Assembly: GCF_028687635.1 (NCBI RefSeq)
Contig: NZ_JAQTZS010000010.1
Location: 1 to 64,000 of the forward strand
Direction of reading: 5' to 3'
Origin: Malikia sp.
GTDB taxonomy: Bacteria > Pseudomonadota > Gammaproteobacteria > Burkholderiales > Burkholderiaceae_C
DNA length: 64,000 bases
Under the pieces are notes generated by a model. It was given only the letters and a program-made list of their open reading frames with translations, had not been told where the DNA came from and searched no databases. This document shows positions 56,591 to 64,000 of the stretch, one piece after another; the stretch's first letter is position 1; each line of letters opens with the position of its first letter. The position numbers and the translations under genes are program-made.

Positions 56591-58023
56591 CCATCCCTTT
56601 CAAGGTGTTGCCGATTCTCCTGTAGCCTTGTGGGGTAGAAGGGAGAACGAGGATGTGTGCAGAGGTACTGGAGCGGTTTGAGCAGCATGCGCCGGTGGGC
56701 GTGATGGCACGCGTGGCGCTGGAGCAGGCGTTGCCGGCGGGCTGGATCGACGAGGTGTTCGAGGCCAACCGCCAGAGGCAATACCCGCGCGAGCTGATGA
56801 TGTCGACCGTGGTGGAGCTGATGATGCTGGTCTCGCTGGGGCTGCGCCCGTCGCTGCATGCGGCCGCGCGCAAGATGGAGCGGCTGCCCGTGTCGTTGGC
56901 GGCGCTCTACGACAAGGTCAATCGCACGGAGCCGGCGGTGCTGCGCGCGCTGGTGCAGGGCAGCGCCGCCCGTCTGGCGCCGGTGATGGCGCAACTCGAC
57001 GGCGAGGCAAGCCTGGCGGGATGGCGCTTGCGCATCCTCGACGGCAATCACCTGCCGGCGAGCCAGAAGCGGCTGTCACCGCTGCGCGATCAGCGTGGCG
57101 CGGCCCTGCCGGGGCACACCCTGGTGGTCTACGATCCCGACCAAGCCCTGGTCACGGACATCGTGGCGTGCGAGGATGCGCACGAGAGCGAGCGTACCGT
57201 GGCGCGGACCCTGGTGGCCTCGGCACGGGCGGGCGAGCTGTGGCTGGCTGACAGCCATTTCTGCACCCGCACCCTGTTGCAGGGCTGGCAACAGACGGGA
57301 GCCGCCTTCATTGTGCGCGAGCATGGTCGCCATCCGAGTCTGGTGCAGCAAGGCAGCTGGCACGAAGCGGGCCGCTGCGAAACGGGCGTGCTGGCGGAGC
57401 AGTCCATCGGTATCGAGGGTGACGGCGTGCCGTGGCGTCGTATCCAGTTGGTGCTCGATGAGCCCACTCGGGACGGCCTGACCCAGCTGAACTTGTGGAG
57501 CAACCTGCCGCACGAGGTCACGGCTCAACAGATTGCCAACCTGTACCGCCGCCGCTGGCGCATCGAAGGGCTGTTCGGACGACTCGAATCGGTTCTCAAC
57601 AGCGAAATCCGCACGCTGGGCCACCCGCGTGCCGCGCTGCTGGGCTTTGCCACGGCGGTGCTGGCGTACAACGTGCTGTCCCTGCTCAAGCGCTGCATCG
57701 AACAGGCTCACCGCGAGCAGGCTCCCGAGCTGGAGGTCTCGACCTATCACCTGGCAGTCGATGTCGTGAGCGACTACAAAGGCATGCTCATTGCGCTACC
57801 GCCTTCGGCGTGGTCTTCGTGGTCCGAAGCCAGCCCGGAGCACATGGCTGATTATTTGCTGCATCTGGCCCGGTTCGTCTCGCCGCGCAGCGTCGCCACC
57901 TCCAAGCGAGGCCCCAAGAAACCCAAGCCCAAGGGATATGTCGAGGCCGCCGCTGTTCGCAAGCACGTCTCGACCGCCCGCGTCCTGCGCAGCGCCAAGG
58001 GTGCAACACCTTGAAAGGGATGG
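56591..58023 (+). mobile_element. IS4-family insertion sequence, 1433 bp, intact ends
   Basis: Terminal inverted repeats begin CCATCCCTTTCAAGGTGTTG at the left; the right end mirrors them (CAACACCTTGAAAGGGATGG). Both sides carry the 9-bp direct repeat TCTTTAAAC (56582-56590 and 58024-58032), a target duplication. One transposase gene. Ends and duplication are perfect, which points to a recent insertion. Confidence 0.93.
56653..58014 (+). CDS. IS4-family DDE transposase (453 aa)
   Basis: Catalyses movement of the surrounding IS. DDE residues fit the family: ILDGNHLPAS (first Asp), GELWLADSHFCTR (second Asp), and NLYRRRWRIEGLF (Glu within the Y-x2-R-x3-E motif; the Lys usually six residues on is not at its standard place). 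N-terminal region with PAGWIDEVFEANRQRQYPRE. Full length between the inverted repeats, with no frameshift, so probably active. Confidence 0.93.
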   Translation: MCAEVLERFEQHAPVGVMARVALEQALPAGWIDEVFEANRQRQYPRELMMSTVVELMMLVSLGLRPSLHAAARKMERLPVSLAALYDKVNRTEPAVLRALVQGSAARLAPVMAQLDGEASLAGWRLRILDGNHLPASQKRLSPLRDQRGAALPGHTLVVYDPDQALVTDIVACEDAHESERTVARTLVASARAGELWLADSHFCTRTLLQGWQQTGAAFIVREHGRHPSLVQQGSWHEAGRCETGVLAEQSIGIEGDGVPWRRIQLVLDEPTRDGLTQLNLWSNLPHEVTAQQIANLYRRRWRIEGLFGRLESVLNSEIRTLGHPRAALLGFATAVLAYNVLSLLKRCIEQAHREQAPELEVSTYHLAVDVVSDYKGMLIALPPSAWSSWSEASPEHMADYLLHLARFVSPRSVATSKRGPKKPKPKGYVEAAAVRKHVSTARVLRSAKGATP

Positions 58024-58137
58024 TCTTTAAACCATGTCATTGGGTCTCCATCGGGTCAAACAGGTGCTGGGGTCTTAGGCGCAGTGGAACACTGAACCAC
58101 GCATGACGGAAATTTCGGCGGTTCCGACTTAGAACCC

Positions 58138-59085
58138 CTAGTTCGGATTTGATGAACTGACGAAATTTCGCACGTCAAGGAGTTCCTCTCCGTCCCACCG
58201 ATAAGCCACCAAGGGGCCTCCCTTACCTGCGCTGTAATCCACGCACGCCATTCGGTCAGCTTGCAAGGTTGGCTCGCCCTGCATCCAATAGTGGCCAAAA
58301 AACACGGGTTTGCGGTGGTCATAACTGGGCAGCATGCCAGTCTCCGTCACAGCGATGTCCGGCAACTTGTTCCTCTCTTCCTCGGACATCAACGCAAGGT
58401 CACGGTAGCCATGGGCTTGCTCATCCCACCAGCGGATACGCACATTGCGCCTCTCATGGCCGTCTTTGTCCAAGAACGAATGGCCGGCGGGCAACGACAC
58501 TTCCAGTCCTTTTGTCAGCCCCTCTACCGCTCTGAAGACGGGGTCATGTGCGCGACTGGCGCGAACCATGAGTTCTGGCGTCAGAGTTCGGCCATTGCCC
58601 AGCAGCGGCTCCAACTCCGCCATGAAGCCGTCGTGCCAACAGGCGTGCACAACACGCAGCGCTGGCAGGTCAAGCCACAACGGCAATGTCAGAAACCAGT
58701 CGATGATTTCCGCATGGAGCGGCGTCCCCTCGACCTCGCCCAGAAACGCATGGTGCTGATGGCGGTTCTGGGCACCGAGCTCGCCGTGTCGTGGGCGAAG
58801 GAAATGGCCGGCGTCGGCGCCATCTGGGTCGGGCAGATGCCAGGCAATGGCATTGAACTCATGATTTCCCAGAATGGCCAAGGCACTGTCTGCATCCACC
58901 ATGCGTCGCGCCAGTCGGTAGGTTTCAACTTGCCGAGGGCCTCGGTCGATGAAGTCACCGACAAAGATGGCCTTGCGGCTTGGGTGCCGATATGCTCCGG
59001 CTTGTTTGCGGTACCCCATCGTCTGCAGCAAGGCTTCGAGCTTGTCGGCTTGGCCGTGAACGTCTCCAATGATGTCGTATCCCAT
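58138..59085 (-). CDS. Calcineurin-like metallophosphatase
   Basis: A 315-aa phosphoesterase with the binuclear-metal motifs YDIIGDVHG, FVGDFIDRGPRQ, ILGNHEFNAI and later VVHACWH and FFGHYW. The order and spacing resemble ApaH/PrpA-type phosphatases that act on dinucleotide polyphosphates or phosphoproteins. It is divergent from the NrtR-type regulator, separated by 60 bp, and followed by the broken macrodomain-like gene, which suggests a nucleotide or ADP-ribose substrate. That link is inferred. Confidence 0.9.
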   Translation of the reverse strand: MGYDIIGDVHGQADKLEALLQTMGYRKQAGAYRHPSRKAIFVGDFIDRGPRQVETYRLARRMVDADSALAILGNHEFNAIAWHLPDPDGADAGHFLRPRHGELGAQNRHQHHAFLGEVEGTPLHAEIIDWFLTLPLWLDLPALRVVHACWHDGFMAELEPLLGNGRTLTPELMVRASRAHDPVFRAVEGLTKGLEVSLPAGHSFLDKDGHERRNVRIRWWDEQAHGYRDLALMSEEERNKLPDIAVTETGMLPSYDHRKPVFFGHYWMQGEPTLQADRMACVDYSAGKGGPLVAYRWDGEELLDVRNFVSSSNPN

Positions 59086-59096
59086 ACTTCCCTCCT

Positions 59097-59146
59097 TAGT
59101 TGTACGATGCTACTATCTTAACCCACTTAGTGGTAAAATGCAACTA
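59097..59146. promoter_or_regulatory. Divergent promoter/operator region with inverted repeats
   Basis: The gap between the metallophosphatase and NrtR-type genes holds TAGTTGTA (59097-59104) facing TGCAACTA (59139-59146), and between them a shorter palindrome CCAC-TTA-GTGG (59123-59133). NrtR regulators bind palindromes in such divergent gaps; which repeat is the operator cannot be told here. Confidence 0.4.
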
Positions 59147-59799
59147 TGTTGGAAATAATTTACCCTCTGGTCAGCGTTGACGTCGCGCTTTTCTGTGTCG
59201 ATGCAGAGCGCCTGCAAGTACTGGTGGTCAAACGGGCGCATGAGCCGGCAGCCAGACAATGGGCTTTGCCTGGTGGCATATTGAAACCACACCTCGACAA
59301 GTCTCTGGAAGCGGCTGCCCGACGGGTACTGGCACACAAGGTCAGCGTTGAACTACCGCTGGTGGATGAGGTCTGCACGTTTAGCGGACCAGACCGCGAC
59401 CCTCGCGGGTGGTCCGTATCCGTGCTGTTCTATGCACTACTGCCCAGAGACAAGATCAATGCGCTGGTACGAAACAAGGTTGAAGCCCTGGAGTGGTCGA
59501 ACGCATCCGCTCCAGGTCACCGACTTGCTTTCGACCACGATCATCAGCTAGCGGCGGCTGTCAAGAAGCTGCGAACAAAGGTAGAGGCAGGCAAACTCCC
59601 ATTGCATCTGTTGTCTGAGAAATTCACCTTGACACAGCTTCAACGGACCGTCGAGACAATCCTGGGGCGGTCTCTTGACAAAAGCTCCTTCCGTCGGCAG
59701 CTCAAGAGTTCCTCAGACCTTGTCGAGCTTGACGAGTATGAACGCGGGACACAGCGCCCTGCCCAGCTGTTCAGAGCCAGCGAGGGATTCTCCTTTTGA
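59146..59799 (+). CDS. NrtR-type Nudix-related transcriptional regulator
   Basis: Nudix fold (about 5-140) joined to a C-terminal winged helix (LLSEKFTLTQLQRTVETILGRSLDKSSFRRQL), the NrtR architecture. The Nudix box GGILKPHLDKSLEAAARRVL lacks the REUxEE glutamates, so it should bind rather than hydrolyse ligand; known NrtR proteins sense ADP-ribose or related NAD metabolites. Divergently placed to the metallophosphatase, so likely its regulator. Known NrtR targets are NAD synthesis or ADP-ribose genes; none of the standard ones are adjacent. Confidence 0.9.
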   Translation: MLEIIYPLVSVDVALFCVDAERLQVLVVKRAHEPAARQWALPGGILKPHLDKSLEAAARRVLAHKVSVELPLVDEVCTFSGPDRDPRGWSVSVLFYALLPRDKINALVRNKVEALEWSNASAPGHRLAFDHDHQLAAAVKKLRTKVEAGKLPLHLLSEKFTLTQLQRTVETILGRSLDKSSFRRQLKSSSDLVELDEYERGTQRPAQLFRASEGFSF

Positions 59800-59875
59800 G
59801 TAAGTCGTGCTTGCATCGGGCGGTGCCGCTGAATGGCACCGCGGTCCAGTTAGACGAGAAGGAACTTGGGGCGGT

Positions 59876-60256
59876 TCACACCATCACCGCGTTCACATGC
59901 AGCGCGACCACGCACCCCATGCCCACCGTCCAGACCAGTGAGCGCAAGGTGGCCTTGTCGGCCACGTAGCACGCGATATAGCCCAGGCGGGCCAGCACGA
60001 AGGCCACGGCAAGTGCATCCACCCGCGCCGAATCAACGCCGGCATGCAGCGCCAGCAGCACGCCCGAGACAAAGAACGGAAAAGCCTCGAAGCTGTTGGC
60101 CTGGGCCGCGTTGGCACGCGCCCGGAAGCCCGTGACCTTGGCCAGCCAAGCACGGGGATCGTGGTTGTCGTAGTCTTTGAGACCGGCTTTGGCGATGCCG
60201 GCGCACACCACCGGCAGCAAGCCCGCGATCAGCAGGCAGAGGTAGGACCATTTCAT
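59876..60256 (-). CDS. MAPEG family membrane protein
   Basis: ATG at 60256 (AGGAG about 9 bp upstream) gives a 126-aa protein with four hydrophobic segments: LCLLIAGLLPVVCAGIA, a middle pair (FPFFVSGVLLALHAGV, LAVAFVLARLGYIACYV) and a last (WTVGMGCVVALHVNAVM). The loop DYDNHDPRAWLAKVTGFRARANAAQANSFE is characteristic of MAPEG proteins. Eukaryotic relatives use glutathione; the role of bacterial ones is unclear. The track start adds 67 unsupported residues. Confidence 0.88.
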   Translation of the reverse strand: MKWSYLCLLIAGLLPVVCAGIAKAGLKDYDNHDPRAWLAKVTGFRARANAAQANSFEAFPFFVSGVLLALHAGVDSARVDALAVAFVLARLGYIACYVADKATLRSLVWTVGMGCVVALHVNAVMV

Positions 60257-60388
60257 CGCGGGAGTACTCCTGTTGCAACGTTCACCGGCCATTGTCAGGG
60301 CATTTTGCACAGCATTCCCCCACCTGCCCGACAGCCGGCCAAGCACCGACCACCCGCAATGGCGGGCCAATGCATACAATGGTCGCTT

Positions 60389-60475
60389 GCTCCGGGGTGT
60401 CCGCATGTTGCGGGCTGAGATGGCTTGAGCCAAACCCGCGAACTTGATCCGGTTCATACCGGCGGAAGAAGAGCT
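60389..60475 (+). promoter_or_regulatory. TPP riboswitch (THI element) of thiC
   Basis: Conserved blocks in order: CGGGGTGTCC, GGGCTGAGATGG, ACCCGCGAACTTGATC, and CGGTTCATACCGGCGGAAGAAGAG (shown in parts). This is the thiamine pyrophosphate aptamer. It ends about 100 bp before thiC and would lower thiC expression when TPP is plentiful. Confidence 0.95.
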
Positions 60476-60503
60476 GTCTTACCCTGTGGTGGTGTGTCCC
60501 TGA

Positions 60504-62498
<1,995 letters not shown>

Positions 62499-62518
62499 TC
62501 CGCGTCAGGCTTTTGCAA

Positions 62519-62548
62519 GGAAACGGACCGTCAAGGCGGTCCGTTTCC
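62519..62548 (+). terminator. Hairpin after thiC
   Basis: Perfect 12-bp inverted repeat GGAAACGGACCG / CGGTCCGTTTCC with a 6-base loop, 20 bp past the thiC stop. Strong stem but no T-run, so likely a terminator or an RNA-stabilising hairpin. Confidence 0.6.
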
Positions 62549-62591
62549 GCGCTTCTGTCAAAATAGCGCACTATTTTTGCCCGAGATCACC

Positions 62592-62972
62592 ATGTTCCGT
62601 ACCCTGCTCAAATCCAAGATCCACCGCGTCAAGACCACGCATGCCGAGCTGCACTACGAAGGCTCCTGCGCGATTGACGAGGACCTGCTCGATGCCTCCG
62701 GCATCTGCGAAAACGAACAGATCCATATCTGGAACATCGACAACGGCGAGCGCTTCGTGACCTACGCGATCAAGGGCCAGCGCGGCACCGGCATGATCTC
62801 GGTCAACGGCTCGGCGGCCCGCCGCGTCGCGGTCGGCGACCTGCTGATCATCGCGGCCTTCGCCCAGGTGCACGAGGACCAGGTCAGCGGCCACAAGCCG
62901 AAGCTGGTGTTCGTCAACGACCAGAACCAGCAGGTCGAGCTGCGCGACAAGGTCGCGACCCAGATGATGTAA
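62592..62972 (+). CDS. panD: Aspartate 1-decarboxylase proenzyme
   Basis: Makes beta-alanine for pantothenate and CoA. ATG at 62592 ([20 protein letters not shown]) gives 126 aa. The self-cleavage site lies in YEGSCAID (Gly24-Ser25), which generates the pyruvoyl group. Full-length and standard, including [16 protein letters not shown]. It faces the pabB-pabC gene on the opposite strand. Confidence 0.97.
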   Translation: MFRTLLKSKIHRVKTTHAELHYEGSCAIDEDLLDASGICENEQIHIWNIDNGERFVTYAIKGQRGTGMISVNGSAARRVAVGDLLIIAAFAQVHEDQVSGHKPKLVFVNDQNQQVELRDKVATQMM

Positions 62973-62991
62973 GCCTTGGCCGGCCAGACCT

Positions 62992-64000
62992 TCAGGCCGC
63001 GCTCGGTGGCTGCAGCCGCGCCGGTATCCAGCCGCGCAGGCTGTTGACAAAGGCCAGCCCGGTCGCGCGCCGCAGGTCATCGACCCGCAACACGGCTTCC
63101 CGCAGCCGCCCCTCGCGCAGCGCGACCTCTCGCCCGACGCCATCGAGCAGGCCGCAGGACAGTGCCGGCGTCAGCCATTCGCCGTCGATCTGCAGCGCCA
63201 GGTTGCCGCGCGTGCACTCGGTCAGCTCGCCCTGCTCGTTCCACAGGATGGCGTCGAACACGCCGGGCTGGGTCGGCGCGGCCGCGTCGTAATGCGCGCG
63301 GCGCGTGGTCTTGTAGCGCACGAACTCGCCGTGCGCGGCCTCGAAAGGCTGAGGCGCCAGCGCCAGCGTGACCTGGGCCGGACTGGCCTCCATCGCGAAG
63401 GCCTGCGCCTGGGTCATGCCCTGCGCGTCGAGCAGCAGGCGCACCCGCCACAGGCCCTGCGGATGGCTGGCGACCAGCTGATCCAGGCTGGCGCGCAAGG
63501 CGGACTGATCCAGCGCATAGCCGAAATGGTCCGCCGCGCGCTCCAGCCGCGCCAGGTGCTCGGCCTGGTGGCGCAGTACGCCGTCGGCCAGCGCCAGCGT
63601 CTCAAGCAACTCGAACGGCTCGCTGGCCCGGTCCAGGAAGGCGCGCTTGTGGCGCCATTCCTGCCATTCGCCCTTGGCGGTCGCGCCCGAGGTGATGCCA
63701 CTGCCGATGCCGCAGCTCAATTTATTTCCCTGGGCCGTCACGGTGCGGATCGCGACGTTGAAGGTCGCGTGGCCGCCCGGTCGCACGACGCCGATCGCGC
63801 CGCAGTAGGCGCCGCGCGGTCCCGGCTCAAGCTCATGGATCAGCCGCATGGCCTGGACCTTGGGCGCGCCCGTGATCGAGCCACAGGGGAACAGCGCCGT
63901 GAAGACATCAGCCAGCGTGGTGCCGGGCCGGCTGTCGGCCGTCACATCCGAGGTCATCTGCCAGACGGTCGGCAAGGCTTCCAGGTGAAACAGGCGCGGC
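62992..64000 (-). CDS. PabB-PabC fusion for p-aminobenzoate synthesis (5' end beyond window)
   Basis: The frame is open to the right edge, so the N-terminus is outside the window; the track's ATG at 63975 is internal. The visible start is the end of the chorismate-binding domain (TALFPCGSITGAPKVQAM, GAYCGAIGVVRPGG, GIGSGITSGATAKGEW). Then comes a pyridoxal-phosphate aminodeoxychorismate lyase domain (LLETLALADGVLRHQ, NEQGELTECTRGNLAL, LSCGLLDGVGREVALREG). Together these turn chorismate plus glutamine-derived ammonia into p-aminobenzoate for folate. Convergent with panD, 19 bp apart. Confidence 0.93.
   Translation of the reverse strand, partial: PRLFHLEALPTVWQMTSDVTADSRPGTTLADVFTALFPCGSITGAPKVQAMRLIHELEPGPRGAYCGAIGVVRPGGHATFNVAIRTVTAQGNKLSCGIGSGITSGATAKGEWQEWRHKRAFLDRASEPFELLETLALADGVLRHQAEHLARLERAADHFGYALDQSALRASLDQLVASHPQGLWRVRLLLDAQGMTQAQAFAMEASPAQVTLALAPQPFEAAHGEFVRYKTTRRAHYDAAAPTQPGVFDAILWNEQGELTECTRGNLALQIDGEWLTPALSCGLLDGVGREVALREGRLREAVLRVDDLRRATGLAFVNSLRGWIPARLQPPSAA

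Larger units (their letters stand above)
55540..58040 (-). pseudogene. Macrodomain-like protein gene split by an IS4-family element
   Basis: Removing the IS and one copy of the 9-bp target duplication restores one frame from ATG at 58040 (MTWFKDLTGFAETDYKST) to the stop at 55540, 352 aa. The insertion falls in the sixth codon (F-K-D). The protein belongs to a conserved family I recall only as hypothetical, with ASQFNLLEM, TPEDGVTDYEYDPTQGPAC, TIYRNYFAPV and LTRLGGGAFGN. The GGGAFGN loop resembles the phosphate-binding loop of macrodomains, so ADP-ribose-type ligands are an inference. The remaining 3' part has no obvious own start. It lies 97 bp after the metallophosphatase on the same strand. 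Confidence 0.8.

Overview
The window looks like the chromosome of a GC-rich betaproteobacterium, probably order Burkholderiales. Pointers are the DUF3460-scpA pair, a formate dehydrogenase operon with DUF3305/DUF3306 and a TAT-target mini-protein, rpoH with a CIRCE operator, a poly(3-hydroxybutyrate) depolymerase and single-copy housekeeping genes (metG, lysS, rarA, thiC, panD, nadB). No rRNA or tRNA genes and no CRISPR array were recognised. The genus cannot be fixed from the sequence alone.

Layout. 1-13.5 kb: two tandem paralogous giant surface-protein genes on the minus strand. One is complete (3518 aa) and one runs off the left edge. They share an N-terminal leader and an upstream DNA box. 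13.6-14.4 kb: a decayed tnpB (IS605 type) abutting dcd. 15-21.8 kb: a tripartite MacAB-TolC-like exporter operon (thpR, outer membrane factor, adaptor, ATPase, permease), split by an IS605/IS1341-type element carrying an intact tnpB. 21.8-24 kb: a secreted unknown protein and a CLC antiporter. 24-28 kb: a TRAP transporter (TatT, DctP, fused DctQM). 28-29 kb: rpoH behind a sigma-32-like promoter and a perfect CIRCE. 29-35 kb: an MCP with a haem-c motif, lysS, rarA and a PHB depolymerase. 35-47 kb: a long minus-strand formate dehydrogenase operon with maturation factors, with apbC (Mrp) just upstream. 47-54 kb: metG, sulP, DUF3460, scpA, nadB and an orphan MNT nucleotidyltransferase.

54-59.8 kb is an accessory zone. 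An AT-richer stretch bounded by 35-bp direct repeats carries a small unknown gene. It is followed by another unknown gene, a macrodomain-like gene split at its sixth codon by an IS4-family element (9-bp target duplication), a metallophosphatase, and a divergent NrtR-type regulator that keeps the Nudix fold without catalytic glutamates. The last three look like an ADP-ribose/NAD-linked module, one member of which is broken here. 59.9-64 kb: a MAPEG protein, TPP riboswitch plus thiC, panD, and a pabB-pabC fusion cut by the right edge.

Most striking: the giant protein pair with an apparently unclassified C-terminal repeat carrying EF-hand-like loops; the IS605 element whose right end now supplies the 5' end of an ABC ATPase gene; the two-signal heat-shock control region of rpoH; and the NrtR-phosphatase-macrodomain-like locus.
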